A DNA stretch of 64,000 nucleotides, taken from a virus. Positions 45,861 through 55,400 of the stretch are shown here, one piece after another. The DNA lies in the IMG/VR virus record IMGVR_UViG_3300005826_000037, positions 1 to 64,000 of that record. One strand, 5' to 3'. The notes beneath the pieces were generated by a model. The model did no database searches. It was not told where the DNA came from and was given only the letters and a program-made list of their open reading frames with translations. Each line of letters starts with the position of its first letter. Within the stretch, counting starts at the first letter, position 1. The translations under genes were made by a program, and so were the position numbers.

Positions 45861-46879
45861 GGACAAGTCCACTCTCTAATATTTAGAGGTAAACTATCAA
45901 CTACAAATTTACACTTATTGCATGTTTTGCTACTTGGAAAAAATCTATCTATCTGATGAAAAGTTCTTCCATACCATTTAGCTTTATATTCCAACTGCCT
46001 TGTTAATTCTCCCCAAGATGCATCTTGAATACTTTTAGAAAGTTTATGGTTCTTAATCATATTCTTCATAGATAAATCCTCAGCAATTATAACTTGGTTT
46101 TCGTTAATTAGTTGATGAGTTATTTTGTGAAGTTGATCTAATCTTCTATTAGATATTCTTTGATGCAATTTAGCAACTCTAAGTCTTCTTTTTTTTCTAT
46201 TAGAAGAACCTTTTTGTGATCTGGAAAGTTTTCTCTGATGAAAAGCTAATTGTTTTTCACTTTGCCTGTAGAACTTATGATTGCTAAAATATTCACCTTC
46301 AGAAGTTATTACCAAATCTTTTAAACCTAAATCTATTCCAAGTGAAAAATCATTCTTTGGTAGTTCTTCAATATTTAGTTTGCATAAAATTGAAGCAAAA
46401 TATTGATTTGAAGGATTTTTAGAAATGAACAAGCATACTTGATTATCTGGCAGTTCTTGATGCAAATTAATTTTAATACTACTATTAAGTTTAGGAATAT
46501 GTAGTTTATTATTAATAACCTTAAAATTCTGTGGTATTTTAAATGATTGCTTATTAGTTTTTTTATGAAAATTAGGAAAACTACTTTGTTTCTTAAAAAA
46601 ACGGAGATAAGCAATATCAAGATTTCTTAAAGAGAACTGAAGAGATTGAGAATTAATATCTTTTAACCAAGTGAGTTCATCTTGTTTTTTAAGTTTAGTT
46701 AATTCTTTACTATCTTGGTGATAGTTAGATAATTTCTTATTATTTAGATATTCATCTTTTCGTTTAGCTAAAAAGTAATTATATACATATCTTATGGCAC
46801 CAAACTGTTGAGCTAGAAATTGTTTCTGTTCATTAGTTGGATAGATACGAAATCTAAAACTTTTCAGCACTTCATTCAT
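45695..46879 (-). CDS. tnpB: TnpB RNA-guided nuclease (IS200/IS605 type)
   Basis: A protein of 394 residues, normal length for TnpB, an RNA-guided DNA endonuclease carried by transposons. The N-terminus SFRFRIYPTNEQKQFL is typical. The RuvC acids are Asp183 in GIDLGLKDL, Glu267 in IIAEDLSMKNM and Asp349 in DHDRDLNAALNI. The zinc finger is Cys320/Cys323 with Cys339/Cys342. The C-terminal VEAPGFSQ is also typical. All catalytic residues are present, so it may be active. No tnpA transposase is nearby. It is inserted between the tail tube and chaperone genes. The start has no ribosome site but has an extended -10 nine bases upstream. Confidence 0.92.
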   Translation of the reverse strand: MNEVLKSFRFRIYPTNEQKQFLAQQFGAIRYVYNYFLAKRKDEYLNNKKLSNYHQDSKELTKLKKQDELTWLKDINSQSLQFSLRNLDIAYLRFFKKQSSFPNFHKKTNKQSFKIPQNFKVINNKLHIPKLNSSIKINLHQELPDNQVCLFISKNPSNQYFASILCKLNIEELPKNDFSLGIDLGLKDLVITSEGEYFSNHKFYRQSEKQLAFHQRKLSRSQKGSSNRKKRRLRVAKLHQRISNRRLDQLHKITHQLINENQVIIAEDLSMKNMIKNHKLSKSIQDASWGELTRQLEYKAKWYGRTFHQIDRFFPSSKTCNKCKFVVDSLPLNIREWTCPICSEDHDRDLNAALNIREKGMINLGLWNAVPYQKLPEALSVERSKKVEAPGFSQ

Positions 46880-46900
46880 ATTAGAATATATATCACATCA
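46880..46900 (-). promoter_or_regulatory. Candidate extended -10 promoter of tnpB, possibly leaderless
   Basis: The minus strand reads GTGATATATATTCTAAT before the tnpB ATG. TGA TATATA plus seven bases places the expected transcription start at the ATG. No Shine-Dalgarno is present. Confidence 0.4.
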
Positions 46901-46952
46901 TTAGTAAAGATTTTTACAAAAAAATGCAAAAAATTTAAATTGCAAATTAACC

Positions 46953-46966
46953 CTCTGCCTAAAGAG
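46953..46966 (-). mobile_element. Possible left-end hairpin of the tnpB element
   Basis: CTCT-TTAGGC-AGAG can fold into a short stem, similar in size to the right-end hairpin. It lies between the terminator of the tail-tube gene and tnpB, where a left end is expected. The exact left boundary is not clear. Confidence 0.3.
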
Positions 46967-46985
46967 ATTTTTTGGTACTTAAATG

Positions 46986-47018
46986 ATAAAAAAGCGAATA
47001 GCTTTTACACCATTCGCT
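46986..47018 (-). terminator. Rho-independent terminator after the tail tube gene
   Basis: On the minus strand AGCGAATGG and CTATTCGCT form a 9-base-pair stem (one G-T pair) with an 8-base loop, followed by TTTTTT. It ends 28 bases after the tube stop, so sheath and tube messages can end here while tnpB and later genes need their own start or read-through. Confidence 0.8.
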
Positions 47019-47045
47019 TCTTTAAGTAATTAGGGAGTCAAAGTA

Positions 47046-47696
47046 TTAGAATAGATCGCCGTTAACACCGATATCAATCAAGCCGCCAGCATCCAAAGAT
47101 CCTCTTCTGCCATTTGCGCCTCTATCGACTGCTCTCTCAATTATTCCAGCTGTGGTGTTCCAAACTGCTGGATTAACGATCTGTCTCTCTCCACCTTGTG
47201 CTACGTTATTTCCACCCGCAATATGGCTAGAAATACTCTCAGCCATCCAACTCATATTATCTGTAATAATCCAATCAGACGCACTATATGTATATTCAAT
47301 TGATTGAATCCATACGTTTTTAATTATTGTAGATACCCATTGTGCATTACTTTGCTTTTGTTTATCTAAAATAACAATATCAAAGGGATAAATTTGTGAC
47401 GCAACATGGATAAAACTTCTTGAAAAAGCCTCTGCTACTCTTAACCTATCAAATCTAATTCTTGAGCAACTTCCAGAAATATTGGTTGAGGTATTAGGAA
47501 CCGAATCAATATGACCATCAGTTCCTACTTCATCAATAGGTTTAATCCCGCGCTCTTCTCTAACCTGTAGACTTTGAACAGCTCCAACAGCAATATCATT
47601 AACAGTAATGATAATGTTGGTTGAAACAGCAGTACTTGTTTTATTTACGCCACTTGTCCAATCTAAGGTTGAACTAGTATTAATTGCGTTAGCCAT
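47046..47696 (-). CDS. Tail tube protein
   Basis: A protein of 216 residues directly after the sheath gene, as in contractile tails. It has a strand-rich start (NIIITVNDIAVGAVQSLQVREERGIKPIDEVGTDG), which matches the tube-protein pattern of a domain with IRRIDEVG-like loop, and a C-terminal Gly-rich tail. No DGY. AGGGAG precedes the start, and the gene ends in a strong terminator, suggesting high expression. The tube forms the inner channel of the tail. Confidence 0.78.
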   Translation of the reverse strand: MANAINTSSTLDWTSGVNKTSTAVSTNIIITVNDIAVGAVQSLQVREERGIKPIDEVGTDGHIDSVPNTSTNISGSCSRIRFDRLRVAEAFSRSFIHVASQIYPFDIVILDKQKQSNAQWVSTIIKNVWIQSIEYTYSASDWIITDNMSWMAESISSHIAGGNNVAQGGERQIVNPAVWNTTAGIIERAVDRGANGRRGSLDAGGLIDIGVNGDLF

Positions 47697-47712
47697 TTTT
47701 ATATCTCCCTAA

Positions 47713-50484
47713 TTATAGTTGACCTAGAGCTACCTTGATGTAAATGAAGTTTACTGGGTAGGTTGGTTGTACTCTTACTGTTATGTTCCATTGTCTTGGG
47801 TCTGATTCATCTTTAACTACTGAAAGGTCTGCATAAGCTGTAATTAAACTCTGCGAAACTAAGGAGTTCAACAAGATGACAGCGCGTGTATTCAAAGCGG
47901 CAGGAGTCTCTAGTGTTTCTGGTTGACCAATGAAAGAACGGAAACCTGATCTAAGTGTCTTTGCAACTCTATCTCTGATGAATACGATTGAAATCTCTTC
48001 CTCTTCTGGATATCCACTCTGAGTTGTGGTAATTCCCCAAACAACTCTTCCACCACCAGATACTGGTTGTAGTGTAGTAACACCAGCTTGAGCCAATCTC
48101 TCAAGAACAGATTGTGAGAATTGCTTATCTCTAAGGATTGTGAAACCTGTGAAAGTCTTATTAGTAAATGGATTTTCAATCCTAAGATCTTGTGCTGCAT
48201 AACCAGCTGCTGCAGCTGCAATGTAGAAACCATCAATAAGTACATTACTTGTTCCAGCTTGAACAACAATCTGATCTGGATAGAAGTATACACATCTATA
48301 TGTATTACCGAATGCATTTGAAACTGAGTAATCTGCAAGATCTTCGATATTACCAGCAAGAACTTCTGTTACGTTATCACCTTGGATACCTTCAAGAACT
48401 CCGATATCTTCAACTGCTGCTAATGATGTACCTGTCAAATTATCAGGTGTCAATCCATTAATAGCTCCACAGAATAATACTCTTTCCTTCTTATTTCTTA
48501 TATTACTCATTGATTTACAATGTGCAAGAGTATTTTGGAAGATAACAGATATTGTCTGCTTTGGAAGAGGAACAACGATATCACATTCAATAACTTCCAT
48601 TGACTCAAGAGCGTTAATCCATCCTGCATCGTAGAAAGAAGCATCTTTCGTTGTGATAACTGTAATTCTTAATTGGTAAGTATCAGGAACAACATTCTTA
48701 TTTACAACTACATAGTAACTTTCGTCTGTTAAGTCAAGGACTTCAAAACGCATATCACTTTCTTGAATTACACCCTTCCTTATAGTTACCTCAAATGAAG
48801 CTGAAGCTGTAATATCACTCAAACCATCATTTGCTTCATCAGAAGCAGTGATTTGAATTCTATAAAGAGTTCCAATATCTGGAACTGTACTAAAATCAAC
48901 AGTTGCACTTGTTAATGTTGCTGTTGCTGTTCCAGCAGATTTAACCAAAACACCATCTGTTCCAGAATAGCCATCAAGAGCTAATCCTGAGGAGATGCTA
49001 ACAACCTGGAATGCAACACCAGTATCATTTACATAATCTGGGAAGTATGGAGAAGCTTCAGTGCGAGTTACATAAAGATTACCGCCACTTACTGCCGTAA
49101 CAGTGTAGCTACCTTCATTTGCACTATTTGTTGCATTAATAATCTTTAAAGACTTTCCCACATATGATGAGTCATATTCAAGAGAAGAACTGAAAACGCC
49201 ACTATAGTAATTGCTACCACGTGCGATATATCCATCTTCACCATAAGAAAGAGCTTCATAACCAGCCTTCACTGTATAGAAGTATGACCATCCTGCAGGT
49301 GCAGGGGTATCATCAGTAATAAACTGGGTAGTTGTTGGGTATCCTGCTGTATCAAGCAAATAATAGTCCAACTTATTTGGAAGAATTTGAGACTCAACGT
49401 TTGTTGAATTATTCGTTACAAAGAAGTGAATATCAGAGTTTGGATCTGGGACAATACCTGCTGGCAATGGGAAAATGAAGTCATCATTATTTGTAGAAGT
49501 TGCATCCATACTCTCGGTAAGAATGTATGAAGTTCTTCTTGGCATTGCTGGCGCTGTTTGGCAAGCCATAACTGCTGGTGCTTGATTAGCAAATGCAAGC
49601 TGAGCACCTAAACTCAAAGTATTATCTGTGCTTGGGAAGCCATGCTTATTTATAAGAGACTGGAAACTATCGAATAATACAGGATCATTTAAGTTAGTAG
49701 TTGGAATATATGAAGCAGTCAATGTATCATTAGATACAAGAACACCACTATCAACTATGATTGTAAAACCATCACCCTCTCTAAATGGAGTTACTGACGA
49801 ACCGCCGCTCTTTGTTTCATAAATTGCAAAACTCAATACACCATTAGAAACTGCAGTTCCATTTGCGGTCCAAATTATTGGATTTCCATTTGAATCAACC
49901 TTTGCCCCAGAAATCGATCCAAAAGCGATGAATTTTGCAGTATTTTCTATTGGCAATCCTAACGCACTCCTCTGAACAGAAACACATCTAATTGTCCATG
50001 TTTCTGGAGGAGCATTAGTATCAACAAGGGATAAAGAAGCTAAATAACCATCACCAACATTTGTAGAAACTGGAGTATAATAAGCGCCACCTTGATCTCT
50101 CAAATGACCCCTTTGCAACTCTATTCTACCAGTAGTAATATCAACTCTGTAATCATATCTACTACTGAATGCGTTGCTATCTATGGTTGCTTCCAATCCT
50201 GTAAGCAAAACTCCATTTTTATACAATGAGGTTCTAGCAGAAACAACTGGATATGAGGACAATTGGAAATGTCTTCCATCTGCCCCTGTAGTTGAAGTGT
50301 ATGCAGAGTTAAATCCATCAACCCCTCCTCCAACTGCTTGGGCAACAATGGTTTCGTCTGCCGAACCCTCACCCATAATTGCTGCTATACGAGTACCACC
50401 AGGAATTGATACTCCCCTGGATTGTGTTACTATATCTGTAAAAACTCCTGGTAGGACATTTGTTGCGCCTGGGATGTTTGCCAT
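47713..50484 (-). CDS. Tail sheath protein with large inserted domains
   Basis: A protein of 923 residues, longer than usual sheaths (about 400-660). N-terminus (GVFTDIVTQSRGVSIPGGTRIAAIMG) and C-terminus (GFRSFIGQPETLETPAALNTRAVILLNSLVSQSLI ... FIYIKVALGQL) are sheath-like. Residues about 130-250 form an inserted beta domain that closely matches 171-300 of the protein at 59233-61242. Residues about 430-570 contain two copies of a 50-residue beta module shared with baseplate J and the 2392-residue protein. Three DGY turns occur. AAGGAT is present before the start. The insertions probably face outward as decoration. Confidence 0.85.
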   Translation of the reverse strand: MANIPGATNVLPGVFTDIVTQSRGVSIPGGTRIAAIMGEGSADETIVAQAVGGGVDGFNSAYTSTTGADGRHFQLSSYPVVSARTSLYKNGVLLTGLEATIDSNAFSSRYDYRVDITTGRIELQRGHLRDQGGAYYTPVSTNVGDGYLASLSLVDTNAPPETWTIRCVSVQRSALGLPIENTAKFIAFGSISGAKVDSNGNPIIWTANGTAVSNGVLSFAIYETKSGGSSVTPFREGDGFTIIVDSGVLVSNDTLTASYIPTTNLNDPVLFDSFQSLINKHGFPSTDNTLSLGAQLAFANQAPAVMACQTAPAMPRRTSYILTESMDATSTNNDDFIFPLPAGIVPDPNSDIHFFVTNNSTNVESQILPNKLDYYLLDTAGYPTTTQFITDDTPAPAGWSYFYTVKAGYEALSYGEDGYIARGSNYYSGVFSSSLEYDSSYVGKSLKIINATNSANEGSYTVTAVSGGNLYVTRTEASPYFPDYVNDTGVAFQVVSISSGLALDGYSGTDGVLVKSAGTATATLTSATVDFSTVPDIGTLYRIQITASDEANDGLSDITASASFEVTIRKGVIQESDMRFEVLDLTDESYYVVVNKNVVPDTYQLRITVITTKDASFYDAGWINALESMEVIECDIVVPLPKQTISVIFQNTLAHCKSMSNIRNKKERVLFCGAINGLTPDNLTGTSLAAVEDIGVLEGIQGDNVTEVLAGNIEDLADYSVSNAFGNTYRCVYFYPDQIVVQAGTSNVLIDGFYIAAAAAGYAAQDLRIENPFTNKTFTGFTILRDKQFSQSVLERLAQAGVTTLQPVSGGGRVVWGITTTQSGYPEEEEISIVFIRDRVAKTLRSGFRSFIGQPETLETPAALNTRAVILLNSLVSQSLITAYADLSVVKDESDPRQWNITVRVQPTYPVNFIYIKVALGQL

Positions 50485-50633
50485 ATTAGAATCCTTATCA
50501 CTCAGTTACATGTAGCTTCTATCACTAAAATGTATTAATATTCGTATTTGGTACGATATATTAACATATTTTGTTTTTGACTTACTATTATTAAGTTGCC
50601 ATCCATGAAACTAACCTAAAAACCATTATTAAT
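50485..50633 (-). other. 149-base gap before the sheath gene, probable promoter region
   Basis: No ORF is seen. The minus strand is AT rich and contains TATGTTAATATATCG, which could be a -10 of the TGN-TAATAT form about 70 bases before the sheath start, and then a ribosome site AAGGAT. I see no terminator-like stem. A strong promoter is expected for sheath and tube. Confidence 0.3.
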
Positions 50634-51458
50634 TTATGAGTTTAGTAGTATATCTAAAACACTAAGTTCTGTATTTATAGTTAAGTTTTGAGGGGCTGGA
50701 ACTTCTGGTCTCGATATATCATCAAAAGAAACAGAAAAGAAAATAGCATCTATTAAATTACCTATTGGAACTTCTCTTCTCCATTCTGTCCTTATATCTA
50801 ATGTGATACTTTGCCTAAACAACTTATCATTTCTATCATCAGTTTCTGATGGTGCACCTATATTAGGTGGTTTAATTAACAAACCTACATCATATAATGA
50901 GTCAACTGTTATTTCAGAAAAACACATTCCAACTAATTGTGCTAAATCATCTCTTGCTCTTAAACTTCTAGAAAAAATATCTATTACTATAGAGCCTTCC
51001 CAAGCTCCAGCTGTAACAAAACTAACTGGTCTTGTTATAATTGACTCATTACCATAACCATCTTCATATATTATTGTTTCGTTTCTTACTGTTCCCTTTT
51101 GTCTATTTATAGAAATTGGTACATATCTACTACCTCCACTTTTAACTAAAATAGCGGGATAAAATATTCCATCATATCTATAATTCTCTCCTATATAAAC
51201 TCTTGTACTCAGAAGATCTGATTCTTCTGCAGTAGAACCAAAAGCTCCTACTGGAAGGTCTGCTCCAAGAGGTATATCTGTATGATCAGTCGTATTAGGA
51301 AATCCCCACTGATCTTTTGAAAAATGATAATAACTGTCTTTTGAGAAAATATCTCTTAGAGTTGAAATTATAATCTCTTTTGGATACACAAGCATTGATG
51401 CTTGAATAATGTTATGTATCTCATATAAATCTGATTTAAAGACGTTATTTGTTGACAT
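50634..51458 (-). CDS. Probable neck or tail-completion protein
   Basis: A protein of 274 residues, helical at 5-45 and beta-rich later (TRVYIGENYRYDGIFYPAILVKSGGSRYVPISINRQKG, LFRQSITLDIRTEWRREVPIGNLIDAIFFSV). It has one DGY turn. Position directly upstream of the sheath fits a tail terminator/completion protein. It has no known motif that I recognise. Ribosome site AGGTGG. Confidence 0.6.
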   Translation of the reverse strand: MSTNNVFKSDLYEIHNIIQASMLVYPKEIIISTLRDIFSKDSYYHFSKDQWGFPNTTDHTDIPLGADLPVGAFGSTAEESDLLSTRVYIGENYRYDGIFYPAILVKSGGSRYVPISINRQKGTVRNETIIYEDGYGNESIITRPVSFVTAGAWEGSIVIDIFSRSLRARDDLAQLVGMCFSEITVDSLYDVGLLIKPPNIGAPSETDDRNDKLFRQSITLDIRTEWRREVPIGNLIDAIFFSVSFDDISRPEVPAPQNLTINTELSVLDILLNS

Positions 51459-51461
51459 TTA

Positions 51462-52448
51462 TTACCACCTGAAAGTCACATCAACATAATAAAAATCTGC
51501 ATGTGCAGTAATAGTTGAAATTTCAGCCGTAAACTCAAGTGACAATTTTATAGCTGAAGTTGCGGTGTTATGCTGATTATTAACTACCGTAGATGAAGGA
51601 GTTAAAACAGTACTATAATCTGTGTTCGAATTAGGATAATCCACCACAACAATTTTATAAGAACCATTAGCATACAAAGCCATTTGCATGAAATATGCGG
51701 TTTTTGTTCCTGAATAAGTATTACATCCATGCGATGCAGTTGCATTAATTAAACGTGTTCCATATGGCATTATACTTGACAAATTATAAAGTATACCAAA
51801 AGTAGTGTTATTAACTGTTGTAAAATCTATCAAAACATTTGAAAAATATCCATCATTATTATAAGCAATCACATTGGTGGTCGCTCCTGCTTGCGATATA
51901 TGTATATTATCTCTATTATAGATCATACCATCTTCAATAAGTAGACGTATTACTTCTGTCTGATTAATATTTCTATCAACAGTCCATTGAGATGAAACTC
52001 CCATAGTACCATTAATATTCAAATCAACTGTTTCAGTACTACTACCATTAGTATAATAATTATCAAAATAATTGTTTGTTATAATACCGTTGCAACTATT
52101 TTCTAATCCGACTCCGGCAGGATAATTGTCCAAGAATTTAAAACCAACATAATTGCCAATACTAACAACATCTCTATAAAGAAAATTATTGGTAACATTA
52201 AAATCTTCCCCATTACTTAACAATATTAGTACAATATCTTCTACATCAACTGTTGGTGTCGTTGTAGGGGTTGTTGTTTTGAAAATGTTATTTGTAATAA
52301 CTGCAGAATTCCTAACCCATATTCCACCGTGCTGATACGCATAAACCGTACCTTCAGTCGTACCATCATAAAAATTGCTAGATGTTATCATATTACCAGA
52401 TATGATACATGAAGCACTTCCACCAATATTTACAGTTCCAGCAGGCAT
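51462..52448 (-). CDS. Beta-helix virion protein (tail spike or fibre, second part)
   Basis: A protein of 328 residues. Residues 1-150 carry parallel beta-helix rungs (SCIISGNMITSSNF, SAVITNNIFKT, NCNGIITNNYFDNYY) and begin in a rung, with no cap. The C-terminal 110 residues look like a globular fibre tip (AIKLSLEFTAEISTITAHADFYYVDVTFRW). It starts 10 bases after the stop of the larger beta-helix gene, with a perfect AAAGGAG site. It probably continues or pairs with the helix of that protein. Confidence 0.7.
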   Translation of the reverse strand: MPAGTVNIGGSASCIISGNMITSSNFYDGTTEGTVYAYQHGGIWVRNSAVITNNIFKTTTPTTTPTVDVEDIVLILLSNGEDFNVTNNFLYRDVVSIGNYVGFKFLDNYPAGVGLENSCNGIITNNYFDNYYTNGSSTETVDLNINGTMGVSSQWTVDRNINQTEVIRLLIEDGMIYNRDNIHISQAGATTNVIAYNNDGYFSNVLIDFTTVNNTTFGILYNLSSIMPYGTRLINATASHGCNTYSGTKTAYFMQMALYANGSYKIVVVDYPNSNTDYSTVLTPSSTVVNNQHNTATSAIKLSLEFTAEISTITAHADFYYVDVTFRW

Positions 52449-52458
52449 TTATACTCCT

Positions 52459-55400
52459 TTATGTAGTGAACGTATAATCATCATATACCAATCCATCAAC
52501 ATGAACCGCATAGTAAGTTTTTTCATCAAAACTAGTACCAGTACTATATGGGCTAATATATGCCAAAGATGTTGCAGATAATGTGTTGTTAATAATATGT
52601 ATTGTTCCCTTTTTAGGCTCTTTTCTAACAAACTTAGACCCTATATAATCTGCAACTGATACTATTATCCAGGACGCTCTATTACCATCAATTACTACAT
52701 ATGAAGAAGTATATGCACAAGTATTAATTTGTTTAGCCTGAACAGATGAATACTCAGCAATTGAATATGCTAAACCTTTATAGTCAAGATTTGTAATTAC
52801 ATTACATGTGTTTCTAGAAATTGTTAACCCAAATTCTTTGTTGTTATCTCTTGTAATATTTGGAGATTCATTAATTATTCTTCTTCCTTCACCAATCCAA
52901 TAACCAATTGCACCACAAATATTATCTTTGATTACACAATTTTGTGCAGCAAGATATGTCGGATACATAGCTTTTACATTGTTAGCAGTAGTATATGTTG
53001 TTGATGTCAAAACTATCATCTGATTTCTATCACATACATTTCTTGAAATCTCAAAATTTCTAATAGTAGGTGGTGTTTGCTCAGATATAGATGTGCTATT
53101 ATTTATAACAGCTATTGCTGCTCTAAAATCATCAACAGTTCCTGAAGACTCTATATTATTAAACTTACAATTTGTTATTTTAACATTCTCTACTAAATCA
53201 CCATTATCTAAATTAAAGTTTATAAATGTCAATCTGTTATCTGTACTAATAAATGCATTTCCAAACTTAAACTCAGTATTATTTATTTCTATATTATACG
53301 CCTCTGTATTTGTAAAATACATAAATCCATTACCATTATTTATCAAATCATCAACATCATAGCTTATCTCTAAACCAGGAACATAAGTATTTTCAATATA
53401 ACAATTTTTAACTAACATATCGTGAAAATAACTATTTTCTACTGAAATTGCTCTTCTAAAATTGCCACTAATTGAGCTTTCACTAAATACAAGATAGCTA
53501 CTATTACCATAAAACTCATTAGTTATATAGAAAACATCACCAGGTCTATATGAACCATTATTAAAATTAACAGTAACATCACTGTTAATAAAACTGAAAT
53601 TACTAATATCATCAAGATTAAATACTCTGCCACCTTCACTCGTTGGGCTTCCATAGGTTGCAGTTATACTACAGTTTTTAAAAGTTATATTGTTAGAAGA
53701 TAATAACTGAGCCAATATATTATCAGTTGGCGTTGTTGATGGATAAAAATAAATTGTACAATTTTCAAAAACTACATTGTTACTTAAAAATATTCCAAGT
53801 AGCTTCTCAAATGTAATTGTCATATTTCTTATCACAATATCATTGCCTGAGATAACTAAATTTTCACTAAAAGTTAATGATGATGTATTTCGACCATCAA
53901 TATTTGCGCTATCTAATGTAATTGGTTTAGTTATTGTTTCTGCAACTTCATTTATGATAATATTGTTATTGTGAGAACCACCATACTTTAACCAATTGAA
54001 AATTGATTCCACACTGTAAAAATTACCTTGTTTTGAATTATTGTTCAAAATAATTGTATCATTAGATTCATTATCATTTACAAATTTTCTAACATCATTC
54101 AATACAAGAGAAATACTAGAGCCGCTAACAGTAGATGAAACTATATAAAGAGGCGTCAAATCTTTTCTATTATTAACAAGATCAGAAAAAGTTATTGCTT
54201 CAATATAATATGAGGAAGTCGTTGCTGGATTATAAGCATTGAAGTTTCTATTTCCACTTGGAGTACTCAATATCGAATCATAATCAAGTGATGGAATTGC
54301 TTGAAAATCTCCCGAATTGCTTACACAAAGAATCCAATTTATATTGTATAGTGTTGAGAAATAAATCTCTTTAATGATCGGTATAGATACCGTCTCATTA
54401 TTCATATAGATTATTTTTCCGCCAACTAATGCAGAACCTCCAGAAAGATAGATCTGACCACTATTTGGATTAGATATAGGAGTCACATCTTGTGCATCAA
54501 ATCCTTTAAAAACACCATTCTGATGAAGTAGCTTATCCGGAAGAGAAATATAATCTAAAGCTGATGTACTAAGTTCATCTTCACTAACATTTCCAAATTG
54601 TCTCTTATCAGTTACATAATTAATATAATTAGTTTCAGTATTATACTGACAACTAGCCACCATCATAATTTCTTTATCAGCACTAAGACTTGGAAATAAT
54701 TGTATATCTACAACTTCTTCTGTTATGTTTGAAAAAGAACCATCCACAGGGAATAATACATCTATATAATCTACATTCGTCTCATCATAAAACCTTAGAA
54801 CTTGACCAAGTCTTCCAGTTGTTGTAGGACCAATATGTGTTAAATTAGTCCCATCATAAGACGCAAGATAACCATCAATCAAACCACTAGAAGAAACCAA
54901 ACTATCTATATATAAAGATATCTTTGTTATCGAACTAAATTGATACCCTCTTAATTTGGGAGATATACCAATTAATTCCATTTTGCTTAATTCAACTGTC
55001 GTTAATCTTAATGGTATAGAATTTACTGTAATGTCACCAGTTCCATTTGTAAATCTTCCACGTTCATGAGCAAATGTCTTTGCTTCCTCATCAACGTAAA
55101 TTTCCAGATATCTCTTGAATGGGGATGCAGTAGTATAATCAGACATATTTTCAGAATTTACAGGCACTGAACCTGAATTGAAATAAATCCTAAAATGACC
55201 GCTACTTGCGCTTGTGTATGGTGAGGAACCTGTTCCATGTACAGCATCATATACAGTAACATCTGTGTAACAATCAACTCCACATTCTGTAAATACAACA
55301 CTAGATACTACAAAACGTCCATAGTCTATATAATTAATAGTAGGAGACATCGGTTGAACCACAACAGTTGAACCTGGTCTAATATTAACTGATGATAATA

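Noticed and set aside
47910-48359. Open frame of about 149 codons on the minus strand inside the sheath gene
   Set aside because: It lies in another frame wholly within a clear sheath gene, has low-complexity composition and no ribosome site; a shadow frame.
52441-52461. Possible frameshift error joining the two beta-helix genes
   Set aside because: The second gene has its own perfect AAAGGAG and ATG right after the stop, so two genes are more likely than an error.
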